Positions 10,868-23,195 of a stretch of 64,000 nucleotides of DNA are shown in pieces (position 1 is the stretch's first letter; every line of letters begins with the position of its first letter). The DNA is from Sinotaia quadrata (lineage: Eukaryota > Mollusca > Gastropoda > Architaenioglossa > Viviparidae). Below the pieces are notes generated by a model. The model worked only from the letters and a program-made list of their open reading frames with translations. It had not been told where the DNA came from and did no database searches. Position numbers and translations under genes: made by a program. The DNA is taken from assembly GCA_028829895.1 (NCBI GenBank), contig CM054179.1, forward strand, positions 68,340,891-68,404,890, written 5' to 3'.

Positions 10868-11071
10868 CTATTTCTTGTAGCAGGCAACGAGGTTGACAAG
10901 ACACATGTAATGACTCCGCTTTCGCTCTGAGATGGCTTGCTGCTTAGCCTTCAGTGCCTCAATTCGCTGCATGATGTCCTCTTCCGCCTCCTGCAGCAAT
11001 TCAAAGTGCTGCTGCATCGCTTCGCGGAGTGACCGCTTCAAGACACTGACGTCATTCAACGACTCTCCTTC
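10868..11071 (-). CDS. AST-C-like neuropeptide precursor 2, exon 2 (spacer and mature peptide)
   Basis: Residues 42-108 of a 108-residue precursor whose exon 1 is at 19522-19644. Read on the minus strand, the acceptor is CTTTTCTGTCCTTACAG (AG at 11072-11073); the exon opens in phase 0 with Glu-Gly-Glu-Ser-Leu and ends at TAG 10868-10870. Residues 54-90 form an acidic/amphipathic helix-like spacer (SLREAMQQHFELLQEAEED) that may coil. Arg-Lys-Arg at 91-93 precedes SHYMCLVNLVACY (94-106), and Lys-Lys 107-108 ends the protein. The C-x6-C ring with Asn third and the terminal Cys-Tyr match AST-C. The usual aromatic residues inside the ring are replaced by Leu and Val, which is unusual. Lys-Lys would probably be trimmed by carboxypeptidase. 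The exon is clearly more GC-rich than its flanks, as expected for real coding sequence. Confidence 0.85.
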   Translation of the reverse strand, partial: EGESLNDVSVLKRSLREAMQQHFELLQEAEEDIMQRIEALKAKQQAISERKRSHYMCLVNLVACYKK

Positions 11072-11367
11072 CTGTAAGGACAGAAAAGCCGGAAACTGAC
11101 AACTTGTGCAAACCTAGCCAAAGGAAGTCATTCTTGTTTTCTTTCCCCGAAGTAAACATTTAAATACATACTTTTAGGCATTGTTATATTAAGTGAAAAT
11201 CAAAGCAATAATAAAAACCAAATAAACCGTAATTTCTAATAGTCCAGTAGTCTCCCCTTTAATTCTTTTTTGCTGCAGTTATAGATTGTCAAATCTTGTA
11301 CATTTACATTTTTAAAGTAGGTACTAAAATATTGTATGCGTGCACTCATACCAGCACATAAACACCC

Positions 11368-11622
<255 letters not shown>

Positions 11623-12429
11623 TGTGTCTACGCGTGTGAGGTCACAAAAGTCGTTTGCTCTTTTTCGTGTGACTATTAATTAAAACAAACACATAGGCAA
11701 CGTCTAGCAATAGCTCACTTCTGTACCTAGAGGCATCTCTGGTTCTCTGGTATATTCAAAGACACGATTCCAAACACGATACGTGTACTGTGTGTGGTAG
11801 CAAGCAGTCCCCTCAATCAATAAGAGATGAGTACTATATTCTTAGTGTCAGGTATTCGTTGCTCTAGACAAATGTCAGGATGGAGAGTTGACATATATAA
11901 ATTTGAGTGAGGATTTGTGTTACATAGTGTTAGACACATATTTTTACTCTGCAGTGCTGGAAAAGAAAGTCTACACACGGCATCAAAATGCTCCACATAT
12001 TTTCTGTATGCATGGCGCTACTTGTTTACGTCAACAAAACGAATGCATACATCTCCTGACCTGTTAACTATTTATAGATAAGTATTAAGGTTATACATAT
12101 TTCTAAAGCATAAGGTCAATCACAGGAATTTGCATAATCAAATCTATAGTAAATTTCAGATCTGTGCATAATTAAGCCTGCAACGTATTTCTACGTGACC
12201 AACTCAGCCAGGAATGTCTACATTATTAATTTTACAACCAAGTCAGAAACATGTTTACATAAAATAATAAGCCTTAAAATGTTTCACTTAGCAACAGATC
12301 TCAACACTCCATTTAACAATGCATTTTTCTTTTCATACATGTCCAGCCATATAATTCTATATACCCATGCCAGAAACGTATTCATACATATTAGATCATC
12401 AACATATTTATATACATCATGCCATCACA

Positions 12430-12447
12430 CAAACACACACACACACA

Positions 12448-12489
<42 letters not shown>

Positions 12490-12548
12490 CACACACACAC
12501 ACACACGTATATATATATATAGAGAGAGAGAGAGTGAGAGAGAGAGAG
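12430..12548. repeat. (CA)n, (TA)n, (GA)n composite microsatellite
   Basis: A CA tract with single CATA and CGCA interruptions is followed by about seven TA units and then GA units. Confidence 0.95.
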
Positions 12549-12639
12549 CACAAATTCAGGCCAACCTTATTTGTAAATAAATGCTCATGTCAACCACAAC
12601 GTTGTGCATTCTCATTCCAGTCACATATAATTCAGGCTA

Positions 12640-12960
12640 TGTACACATTGCTCCATATACAGGCTATGTACACATTGCTCCATATACAGGCTATGTACAC
12701 ATTGCTCCATATACAGGCTATGTACACATTGCTCCATATTCAGGCTATGTACAAATTGCTCCATATTCAGGCTATGTACAAATTGCTCCATATTCAGGCT
12801 ATGTACAAATTGCTCCATATTCAGGCTATGTACACATTGCTCCATATTCAGGCTATGTACACATTGCTCCATATTCAGGCTATGTACACATTGCTCCATA
12901 TTCAGGCTATGTACACATTGCTCCATAAACAGGCTATGTACACATTGCTCCATATTCAGG
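12640..12960. repeat. 27-bp tandem repeat, about 12 copies
   Basis: The unit is CAGGCTATGTACACATTGCT plus CCATATT. Three central copies carry ACAAATTG instead of ACACATTG, and the first few have ATAC in place of ATTC. Because 27 is divisible by three, frames on both strands stay open (up to 297 codons on plus). The array, not selection on a protein, explains them. Confidence 0.97.
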
Positions 12961-13924
12961 CATCCATAGATTTCATCATACCCCAGGTTAGTAACATACT
13001 TAAAAACAACCTCTCTGAGTGTTATGTTAGGTTCTATTCAACGTTTTATTCTGAAAGATTAAAAATAACTACATGTAAGAAAGAATAATAAAAGGAACAA
13101 GAACACAAACTACCTCGAACAGTCAACAAAACGAGCGCCCGCTGACGACACACAAGATGTCGCTGCTTTCATCATGGTACGGGTGGGGAACGGCTGACCT
13201 AGTCTATTACTGGCTCCCCCAGGACCATTCCATCAACTCAGGAGTGATTTGACTTTTGTCGGGAACCAAACGTGACACTGTTCGATAATGCACTGGCGGA
13301 TGTAAACGAGACTTTTGTAACCGATGAAATAGTGCTAATGTCTCTCAAGGAGCATTTTACCACAGCTTCAACGTTGTCAAAGCAACAACCCCTCCCCAGA
13401 TACGAATCCAGGCGACCCAAGTCTTTATATTGAGTTAAAGCCAGATTTAACCTTTGCTAAATAACTTTCTGTACATAAATTACAAGTTAGATATGACTGA
13501 TGTGCGTGCGTGTGTGTGTGTGTCTGTGTGTACGAGGGAGGGGGAAAGGATGTGATTTTGTGGATGGGAGTTGGTGGCGGTGGGTGTGGGATGAAGGAGA
13601 AAGACAGGCTCATGTGTACACTCTTTGTCTCGTAGGATTAATCACAACTTGGCCAACATTTCGCCACCTTTTTTGAGAGGTCAGATTCCTTCAAGACGTT
13701 TATAATCCTCAAGTGGTTACTGACAAATACACTGTAAGTGGTTGAGTGTGGGCCTTCCTTTTCCTAGTTTGGTTGTTTGCCATTACGTGCTGCATTCGTG
13801 ACGTGTTTTCTGCTCGGTTCGTTTGACGTCGACCGTTAACTCTGGAACCCATTTGCACACATCCCAAGGTGCATTATCAAACATTGAATGGACTTGGTTT
13901 AGAAGAACTTTACCAAATGCAATG

Positions 13925-14195
13925 TTGAGTTGTGTTTCTTTTTACAGATTGAAATAATCCATTAGGTTATGTTGAATATTATCTCACCTATTTTTACAGA
14001 TTGAAAGAATCCATTAGGTTATGTTGAATGTTCTCACCTATTTTTACAGATTGAAAGAATCCATTAGGTTATGTTGAATATTATCTCACCTATTTTTACA
14101 GATTGAAAGAATCCATTAGGTTATGTTGAATATTATCTCACCTATTTTTACAGATTGATAGAATCCATTAGGTTATGTTGAATGTTATCTTACCT
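13925..14195. repeat. About 52-bp tandem repeat, 5 copies
   Basis: The unit contains ACAGATTGAAAGAATCCATT and AGGTTATGTTGAAT with a variable TTATCTCACC joint (spacing 50-52 bp). Confidence 0.92.
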
Positions 14196-15420
14196 AGTCT
14201 GCTTAGATATTAAAATAAAATTAAGTCAATCTTACACCAACAGCTTTAATTTCAAATCTTCACCGTCGTCGTCGTCGGTGGCATATCACTGTTAAAATCC
14301 ACCTGTGAGCGATTAGGTCATCTATCTGCCTTTCACACTTTGATGGACAATTTTCTATTAGCACCGCGCACCGTAGCGCATAAAATCGTATATTTTCTAA
14401 ATCGCATACTTTCACTAATTTAATTTTCTAACCGAACTATTTTTAAACAGTTTTAATATGTATATATTTAACTGCAAAATATTTTAAAAATCCCTCAAAC
14501 TGAAGCTGTGTGCCATCTGATCTACCTTGGTAGCAGGTTGATTTTATTCTTGTAAACAGAGCACACGCAGACACTACAGCCAGGATGTTAATTTCTTTTA
14601 CAAATACACACCGATTCACACCCACAGGAATTTAATATAAATAGTAGAGACTACAAATACTTTGTCTAAAGTCAGTCTGTTTATGAACGAGAAAAATATT
14701 GTTAGAATATTTCTAAATGAATATTTTTTTTTGTTGGTATGATTTCAGAGATCAAATTGAATGGAAATAACTATATGCATACTAAATACAACAGTTACAG
14801 CAAGTATGTCAATAAACATTATTTAAGTGTCGCCGTTCGACATTTCTTATGGATGATTTGAAAGATGAGGAGGCCGACATGTACAGGCGTCAGCATCCAA
14901 TACGAAAATGAAGTCACTCAAACATTCGAGCGCCGAAACCCAATATGAAAATGAGGACACCCAAACAATCAGGCGTCTGTAATTTTTGAACAGGTCCTCT
15001 TTCGCAGTCTGGAATGACATCATTCGCATCAATATGTCGTCTTACATAATAGTGTTCTGCATGTGTATGGATTTACGTAATAATACGCTAAATTGACTGG
15101 TTGAGAACTCTCTTCACGCACGCTTCTTTAGCGTTCTGGCAAAGGAATTTTGGGATTTATAAAGTAATGTAAGTACGCATGTACTTAAAACACACTGCCA
15201 GTACGAGTGCACTCAGAGTATACTGTGAGTGCACATGACTGATAATAGACTGTTAGTACATTGAAAATACAATGAGACTAGACTCTGTATCTACATGCTC
15301 TTCGAATACGCTTTGTACAGGTACGTACAATTCTCTATTAAGTACACGTGTGCTTAAAATGCAAGTACTAGGTAGCTGCACAGAGCATGTCGGGGAGATG
15401 GGTGCACACAATGCAACTTC

Positions 15421-15840
15421 AGATAATTTCCTAGACTGGAGGATATGTATATCAACATAATAATATTATAATTTCCTAGACTGGGGGATATGTATATCAA
15501 CATAATAATATTATAATTTCCTAGACTGGGTGATAGGTATATCAACATAATAATATTATAATTTCATAGACTGGGGGATATGTATATAAAAATAATAATA
15601 TTTATAATCGGTAGAGAGACTGGGGGATATGTATATCAACATAATAATATTGTAATTTCTTAGACTGGGGGATATGTATTTCAAAATAATAATATTATAA
15701 TTTATAATCGGTAGAGAGACTGGAGGATAGGTATATCAACATAATACTATTATAATTTATAATCGGTAGAGAGACTGGAGGATAGGTATATCAACATAAT
15801 ACTATTATAATTTATAATCGGTAGAGAGACAAATAATGCA
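15421..15840. repeat. About 46-bp tandem repeat, about 9 copies in two variants
   Basis: The unit contains AGACTGGGGGATATGTATAT followed by CAACATAATAATATTATAA. The left copies carry ATTTCCTAG before AGACTGG; the right copies carry TATAATCGGTAGAG instead. Confidence 0.92.
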
Positions 15841-15844
15841 CGTG

Positions 15845-16022
15845 TGGTCTAAAGTTAGACTGTAAGAGATATCAAGATAAATCTGTGGACTAAAGTTAGA
15901 CTGTAAGAGGTATCAAGATAAATCTGTGGGTTAAAGTTAGACTGTAAGAGATATCAAGATAAATCTGTGGACTAAATTTAGACTGTAAGAGATATCAAGA
16001 TAAATCTGTGGACTAAAAGTTA
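15845..16022. repeat. About 41-bp tandem repeat, 4-5 copies
   Basis: The unit contains GTGGACTAAAGTTAGACTGT and AAGAGATATCAAGATAAATC. Confidence 0.92.
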
Positions 16023-16024
16023 GA

Positions 16025-16218
16025 CTATATACGATACCTTGGCAAACAATATTGTCAAAGGTTTATCTATATTAGATGCCATGGCGAACCATATTGTCGA
16101 TAGTTTGACTATATAAGATGCCATGGCAAACCATATTGTCGATAGTTTGACTATATAAGATGCCATGGCAAACCATATTGTCGATAGTTTGACTATATAA
16201 GATGCCATGGCAAACCAT
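16025..16218. repeat. 42-bp tandem repeat, about 4 copies
   Basis: The unit contains GATGCCATGGCAAACCATAT and TGTCGATAGTTTGACTATAT. It directly follows the 41-bp array and shares TTAGACTAT at the junction. A 14-residue repeated minus-strand frame is a by-product. Confidence 0.92.
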
Positions 16219-16344
16219 AAGATAAACTAAGACTGTACGGCATCGTACAAGCGTAGGGGGGACTTTATAAGACTTACTGACGAACTAATTCTTGGACTTA
16301 TGATAGCGTATGTAATAGATTATGACATGCCATACGAATATACT

Positions 16345-16508
16345 TTATGACAAACAAGGATACATCAGACACGCTTTATGACAAACAAGGATACATCAGA
16401 CACGCTTTATGACAAACAAGGATACATCAGACACGCTTTATGACAAACAAGGATACATCAGACACGCTTTATGACAAACAAGAATAAATCAGACAGACAT
16501 TATGACAA
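16345..16508. repeat. 31-bp tandem repeat, 5 copies
   Basis: The unit is GACAAACAAGGATACATCAG plus ACACGCTTTAT. Confidence 0.95.
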
Positions 16509-16690
16509 ACTTAATGGTTCTTTTCTCTCTTGTTTTCATGTCCTCTCTGATTTAATGGTTCTTTTCTCTCTTGTTTTCATGTCCTCTCTGATTTAATGGT
16601 TCTTTTCTCTCTTGTCCTCCTGTCTATCATTCACTAAATGGTTCTCTTCTCTCTTGTTTTCATGTCTGTCTCTACTGAACGATTTATTCC
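16509..16690. repeat. 41-bp pyrimidine-rich tandem repeat, about 4 copies
   Basis: The unit contains TTAATGGTTCTTTTCTCTCT and TGTTTTCATGTCC. Pyrimidine bias continues without clear units to about 17060. Confidence 0.88.
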
Positions 16691-17540
16691 TCGCTTGCTG
16701 TCTCTCTCCCTCACTCTTTGATTCTTTTTCGCTTGTTATTATATCTCTGTCTGTCTCTCTTTCTGTTTGTTTCTCTTGTAAATCTTTCCCTCATTCCTTT
16801 TATCTCTTGTCTTTATTTTGTCTCTCTTTATCTCCCTCTCTTGTCTGTCTTTCTCGGTCACAAACTCCTTCACTTTTTTACTCTCTCTAACCTCTACAAT
16901 CTAATTGTGATTTTTTCTCACCCCCTCCCTTCTCGTTAAGTCAATATTTCCATTTCGTTTCTGATTCTCTCAAGCTCTCTATCCATCTTTAGGTTTTCAT
17001 TTCTCTCTCTTTCTCTCTCTCTTTTTTCTCTCTCTCTCTCGTTGTCTCTTATTCGCTCCAGACCCTTGCTCCTGTAGTCGATTTATACACACACGCGTTG
17101 GTCAATATGTATTTGCATATATTTACAAATATGTTTTTTTTAGCCGTATAAACAGCTAATTCTGGTGTTCTAATTTACAATGCATCTAACGTTTCCTTTT
17201 CACCTGTACAAACTATACACAAGACCACGATTAAATGGCAACAGATCACTGTCATTTAATTTACATCAAATGGACGCCTGGCATTTCAAGCGAAATTATT
17301 GCTACGAAATTAGCGTACTTAAAATACCCTAGAATTTGTCGACTTTAAACTGTTGTAACAGCAAGCCAGAGATATTGCTTAGTTATGTAGATGGAATGAA
17401 GAAGGAGGTGGGATATCAGCAATGGAAACTTTTTGAAAACATTCATAATCAAGCAGAAATTTAAGATTAAAAATAGAACTTTTGAGGCTTTTGGGTTGAA
17501 AATGAAGTAAACTGTTCATTCTCTCTTTGCTACATAAAGT

Positions 17541-17646
17541 CTTTGTTTGTTTGTTTGTTTGTTTGTTTGTTTGTTTGTTTGTTTGTTTGTTTGTTTTCTT
17601 TCTTTCTTTCTTTCTTACTTTCCTTTCCTTTCCTTTTCTTTTCTTT

Positions 17647-17734
<88 letters not shown>

Positions 17735-17741
17735 TTCTTTG

Positions 17742-17819
<78 letters not shown>

Positions 17820-17842
17820 TATTTCTTTCTTTCTTTCTTTCT
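17541..17842. repeat. (GTTT)n then (TTTC)n microsatellite
   Basis: About 14 TTTG units pass into a TTTC tract with TTTCC and TTTG interruptions near 17620-17655 and 17730-17750. All overlapping frames (104-125 codons) are artefacts. Confidence 0.97.
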
Positions 17843-18504
17843 AATAATTTGTTTGTTCTACAATTTTTTGTTCTTACTTTCACACGTATTATTTAGTTTA
17901 TCGCTTGATTCCTGCAACTTTTAAAATTAATTTTAAATTCTCGATTTGTAAAAGCAGCTGGGAGTTAAATTATTGATCTGTAATTAAATAACATTTATAT
18001 TGTCCGTAAAGAGATTGCCGATGGAGCATTATGCTCTGGAAAGAGAAGATACACGTGCGTGTAAAAGTAAACATGTTGTAAACACGTTGTAAACATTTCA
18101 CCAAACTGTACTATTGTGATGGTAGTTTGCTTGTCATGAGTAAGTAAATTTAGTGTGGAATATGTAGCACATGTAAGCGATGTATGTTGTGATTCACGAT
18201 TTAGTAATATGTTGCATTAAAGGAATTTGTAACTATTGCGTATCGTTTAGATATAAATTGCAGTGCAAGCTATAGGCATAAGGCATTTTGAATCAGTAAA
18301 CATACTGTGACCAATGACAGAGTGCACGCTGCACTTCTATTTGTAAAATATAAAAAAGAATATTCAAGAACAGTTAATCCAAAGCAGTCTTTATCTTATG
18401 CAATAATTCATGCTTGCTTTCTAACAACCAACATGCCACTGGTTCAGTACACAACTTAATTTAGAGGATTCACTTTTACAGAGAAACAGTCTTGAGTGCG
18501 TTAA

Positions 18505-18870
18505 TGATTACTAGTTCAAGTGAATGCTAGTCACAAATGATTACTAGTTCAAGTGAATGCTAGTCACAAATGATAACTAGTTCAAGTGAATGCTAGTCAC
18601 AAATGATAACTAGTTCAAGTGAATGCTAGTCACAAATGATTACTAGTTCAAGTGAATGCTAGTCACAAATGATAACTAGTTCAAGTGAATGCTAGTCACA
18701 AATGATTACTAGTTCAAGTGAATGCTAGTCACAAATGATTACTAGTTCAAGTGAATGCTAGTCACAAATGATTACTAGTTCAAGTGAATGCTAGTCACAA
18801 ATGATTACTAGTTCAAGTGAACGCCAGGCACGAATGATTACTAGTTCAAGTGAACGCCAGTCACGAATGA
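18505..18870. repeat. 33-bp tandem repeat, about 11 copies
   Basis: The unit contains ATTACTAGTTCAAGTGAATG and CTAGTCACAAATG. Some copies have ATAACTAGT, and the last two diverge to GAACGCCAG. ACTAGT and CTAG make the unit rich in short palindromes. Confidence 0.95.
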
Positions 18871-19287
18871 TCTATTGTATTCGAAGTATCTGTCTATGAA
18901 AGTTTTACTTTAAACATTAATCAATAATAAACTTAGTAAAATATAAACATCAGAAGAACTACACTAACCTCAAAATGATGTACTGCTATCCGAATATTTG
19001 TACGGATGGGGTAAGATTTGAAAAAAAGAATAGATGAAAAAATAATTATCTGATGATAAAGCATAGAGTCATATAAGATAAAATGTTTTGAGAAGAAGAC
19101 AAGGAGTGAAATAAAAGATTCTTTAGTTATTAAAGATCAAAAATCTATTTTAAATCATGTTATTGCTTTAAAGCCCTTTGTTTGTTGGAATATCCGATTT
19201 TTGTAACAACTTTCCTGCGATATGTTTATTGGTGAGCAATCATTTCTCAACAAACGACTTGTGCAGATAACTTGTACCTGCCTGCGA

Positions 19288-19430
<143 letters not shown>

Positions 19431-19521
19431 ATCATTATCCGTATACTAATACCTCTATCCCTCCATTTCTTAGAATATTAATGAATAATTTACACAAGGG
19501 AAAGATAACCTTATGACTTAC

Positions 19522-19644
19522 CTGCAAATGAACAGTCTGCATGGGCATATCTGCTTCTCGTTGAAGAGATACGGCCTCTACCACCATTGCCTGGCACAGA
19601 CAAGCAGCAATAACCGCCAGAAGAACAATCATGAAAGAATGCAT
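19522..19644 (-). CDS. AST-C-like neuropeptide precursor 2, exon 1 (signal peptide)
   Basis: Encodes residues 1-41 of the precursor completed by exon 2 at 10868-11071. It starts at ATG 19642-19644 and reads MHSFMIVLLAVIAACLCQAM, a typical signal peptide, with likely cleavage near residues 19-24. A short propeptide (SLQREADMPMQTVHLQ) ends exactly at CAG, followed by the consensus donor GTAAGT on the minus strand. The donor is phase 0, matching the phase-0 acceptor of exon 2, so the join keeps the frame and gives a 108-residue secreted precursor of ordinary neuropeptide size. No other in-frame ATG precedes it near the exon. The 5' untranslated part is not resolved: a weak acceptor-like CTGCACAG near 19698-19705 leaves open a non-coding upstream exon. 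Confidence 0.82.
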
Positions 19645-20180
19645 GGTGTCTGTTGTGTAGTGAAATAGAAATGAAGATAGTCTCGAAACTCTCTGTGCAG
19701 TTAATGAAATTTCAGTTTACTCTTTTCTTGCTTTTCCCTTTCTTCTGTTTTTCTCTCCAGTTGTTACTTTTTCTTACAGATTTCGTATAGTCAATATATA
19801 TATATTATTTTAACGTGCTGGTAGGTTGTTACTTTTTATTGCAGGTTAGTAATTTCAGTGTTTCAAATAATAGAGCTTGGTTTTATAAATCTGTGGAAAA
19901 TACTTTTTTTAAGAAAATGTCCTAAGTCCAAATTTCTTTTAATCAGCACATGCGCTGCGGGGACCAATAGATCGTGGCATGTAAGAGAGGAGAACTCTTC
20001 ACCTTCACAAGCAGTTATGAAACTTCGCTGACAGTAAACCTTCCTCCAATACGATGACTCGGACCGCAAGCCCAGTCCACTCACAAACAAACACGGAAAA
20101 TCAGGGGAAACAATCGCGCATGCCGACCAGAAAGTGGCGCTTTTGGAGCTCAGATAGCACACTTGTTGTTCAAGGTCTGT
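19645..20180 (-). other. Probable 5' leader of the minus-strand peptide gene
   Basis: Sequence between the start codon and the predicted transcription start; less AT-rich than the adjoining DNA from about 19920. Open frames of 99 codons on either strand lack ATG starts or recognised families. It may include a leader intron. Confidence 0.35.
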
Positions 20181-20204
20181 TCCGTCCCTTGAATCTGATG
20201 GTAG

Positions 20205-20212
20205 TATTTATA
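20205..20212 (-). promoter_or_regulatory. TATA box, candidate promoter of the minus-strand peptide gene
   Basis: TATAAATA on the minus strand, inside a CpG-containing, less AT-rich patch (about 20040-20360) upstream of exon 1. Initiation would be expected near 20175-20185. Neuropeptide genes often have TATA promoters. No upstream element was identified with confidence. Confidence 0.4.
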
Positions 20213-20380
20213 CGTGTCGACCCTCTGTCACCGACAAGACTGTATATGCGTGCGTGCTTAGCAGAGCGTGGGCATGCTCTTGTTGTCATAGTGACTGATA
20301 CTCCGATTGACAGTGAGTGTCTGTCTGTCAGTGAGTGGGAGACAAGTGTGTGAAAGGGTAGAAAGTGTTTAGCTTCCAAG

Positions 20381-21279
20381 ACTCCATTGCCATCCCCATC
20401 CCTACCCACTCATTCCCCCCACCCCCAAAACAAAGGCACAATTAACAAACACAACTATTTCAAGCCGAAGTTAGAACAAAGCAACACTATACCCACCCCA
20501 CCCCTAAGACAGCTCCTGGTTTTCTCTCCCATCCCTCTCACTTTTCTTGGAGTTCCTATTTCAGACTCGATTAGAGTGACACTCAGAATGTGAAGTGTTA
20601 GAATATGTAGTGGTTTTCATGTGAAATGGCAATTTGTGCGCTAACGACTGCAAATTGGCTTTCCATTTCAGAAAGAACGATGAGAAAAGTGGTTATGGAT
20701 TGATAAAAGGTGAGGTAGGGGAACGGATGAGAATGGAGGGAGGCATATGATGAGCGTTTAAGGAGACGTTTGACGACTGTGGTGATGTACGAAACATATC
20801 AAACTAATTTATAAATCGTTGAACGTAAACGGAAAATTTCAATAAAGTGGGTTAATTAGTAAATTCTAAAAATTATTTATTAAATATAATTTTCTCAATA
20901 ATAAATGGTGCTTATAAGAAAAAAGACTTTGCTACATTAGCAGATTTTAGCTTTTATTTAAAAAAAAATTTTTTTTAATGATTTACATTGCATTTTCATT
21001 CTCAAATATGTACCGTATTTAATTGCTATTTGTTACTTTGAAACATAAAATGAATTTTGAAAAATCTAATTACATTCCATTGTTTTAAAGTATCTTCACT
21101 AATTTTGATTCACTTACATATTTGAATTCGTATACCAGTTTCTACATATTTAAAAAAATTCTTTTAATGAATATACGGTTTTATTAATAACGTTGTTATG
21201 TTACATTAAATGTTAACGAACATCAGGTTATTATGTTTATATATGTCACTGTACATAAACATTTAACTAAGGTGAAGTA
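20381..21279. other. Anonymous AT-rich spacer
   Basis: Begins with a C-rich stretch (about 20390-20560) and then becomes very AT-rich with A and T homopolymers near 20960-20980. No gene was seen. Confidence 0.5.
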
Positions 21280-22715
21280 CTTAGAATTTTGTAAGTTTGT
21301 AAATTGTAATAAAGCTGGAGTTTTTAAATTATGTAAGTTTGCAAATTGAAATGAAGGTGGAGCGTTTAGAATTTTGTAAGTTTGTAAATTGCAATAAATC
21401 TGGAATAGATTTAGAACTGGGTAAATTTGTCACGTGGACATAAGCTGAGGCATTTCATAATTTGAAAATGTGTAAAGAGTAATTAGACAATTTTAAAAAT
21501 GTAATTTTTAAACTTGCTAATTATAATTAATATATCGTTATTCGTATTTGATAAGTGTGTACATTATAATAAAGCTGGAGTTCATTCATATTTTGTTAAT
21601 GGCCACAGATTTAAATGGGATGGGGAGAGTTTTTTCGAATTTTGTAAGTGGCAGTTAGCAAATTGTATCTTTTTAAGGATTGTTTTGTAAGCTGCATTTT
21701 GTAAATTGTATTAAAATGGTACGCTTTTGTACTTTGTATTTGGTCTGAAGCAACTTTGTTTTTAATAAGTATATTTTATAAACTGTATTTTATTAGTTGT
21801 ATTTCGAAAATGTATTTTGCAAGCTGTATTTCGTAACCTGTATTTTGCATGTTGTATTTCGTAAGTTGGATTTTGTTAGCTATATTTTATAAAATATATT
21901 TCTGTGAGCTGTAATCTGGTAGCTATATGAATTATTTCGTAACTGTGGATTATATTGCTGTAAATTAATTTTGTTAGATTTATAGCAGGTTGTAAGAATT
22001 TATTTTGTAAGTTATCATGTTAACTTATTTCTGTAAGTTTTATAGTATGTACAATTTATCGGGTAATTTGTATTGCATGCTGTAAACTTTATTTATTAAG
22101 TTGCATTGAATGCTGTAAAGCTTATTTGGCAATTTGTATCGAATAATGTAAGCTTTATTTGGTAAGTTGCATTGCCGTAAACCTAATTTAATAAATGGTA
22201 TTGTATGCTGTAAACTTTAATTCGTAAATTGTATTGCATACAGTAAACGTTATTTGGTAAGTTGCATTGCATGCTGTAAACTTTATTTGGTAAATTGTGT
22301 TGCATGCTGTAAACTTTATTTGGTAACTTTTATTGCATGCTGTAAACTTTATTTGGTAAGTTGTATTACGACTCTGTAAACTTTACTTGGAAAGTTACAT
22401 TGCATGCTGCAATCGTTATTTTGTAAGTTGAATTGCATGTTATAAAATTTGGTAAGTTGCATTGCATGTGTACACGTTATTTGGTAAGTTGTATTGCACA
22501 CTGTAGACTGTTATTTTGGTAAATTTTATTGCATGCTGTAAACTTTATTTGGTAAGTTGCATTGCGTGCTGTAAACTTTATTTGGTAAGTTGCATTGCAT
22601 GCTGTAAACATTATTTGGTAAGTTGCATTGCATGCTGTAGGCTTTATTGGTAATTCTATTGCATGTTTTAAGCGTTATTGGTAAGTTCTATTGCATGCAG
22701 TAAGCTTTATTGGTA
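21280..22715. repeat. Long decayed minisatellite, mostly about 33-bp units
   Basis: From about 22060 to 22715 the unit is recognisable as TTATTTGGTAAGTTGCATTG plus CATGCTGTAAACT, about 18-20 copies with many substitutions and indels. To the left (21280-22050), looser units built on TTTTGTAAGTTG, TTGTAAATTGTAATAAAGCT and TGTATTTCGTAA grade into background. The whole looks like one old array eroding leftwards, or several merged arrays. Confidence 0.8.
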
Positions 22716-23035
22716 TAAGGCATAAAACAGTGCCCTATATTTGCCTCGAATAATTATGAAAATGTCCAAAGTGGCTGCAATTGGGTTAAATATGTGTGCA
22801 AATTTTAAATATCATGATTATTTGTAAAACATGGAATATGCATTTACTTTATCTTGGGTATATAGATTTATAAAATATATGAGCGTAACAACATTTTGTA
22901 TCTAGTCATAAGAACTGTCCTATTTAGTCATTTATGTTTGTCATATTTGGTAACTTTAAAAAAGATAGTATTTTCATATCTAGTCATAAGTACTGTCCTA
23001 TTTAGTCATTTAAAATTATCATTGTCGAATTCAGT
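22716..23035. other. Anonymous spacer with a short duplication
   Basis: ATCTAGTCATAAGNACTGTCC followed by TATTTAGTCATTTA occurs twice, at about 22900 and 22978. Nothing else was seen. Confidence 0.5.
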
Positions 23036-23195
23036 AATTTGAAATCAGAATTATGGGATTTATCCAACCCCGAAAACAGAATTATGGGATTTGTCAAACA
23101 CGAAAACAGAATTATCTTATTTATCAATCCCGAAAATAGAATTATGGGATTTATCAATCCCGAAAACAGAATTATATTCAGCAATGTAGAACTGA
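23036..23195. repeat. About 30-bp tandem repeat, 5 copies
   Basis: The unit contains CGAAAACAGAATTATGGGAT and TTATCAATC. Confidence 0.9.

Noticed and set aside
10857..10868. GGTTCGAACC-like B box near the stop codon of the minus-strand peptide gene
   Set aside because: A short palindrome without an A box at proper distance; not a tRNA gene or SINE.
12195..13088. 297-codon plus-strand open frame
   Set aside because: It runs through a CA/TA/GA microsatellite and a 27-bp tandem array; both strands are open because the unit is a multiple of three.
17527..17924. Several 105-125-codon frames on both strands
   Set aside because: (GTTT)n and (TTTC)n microsatellite translations.
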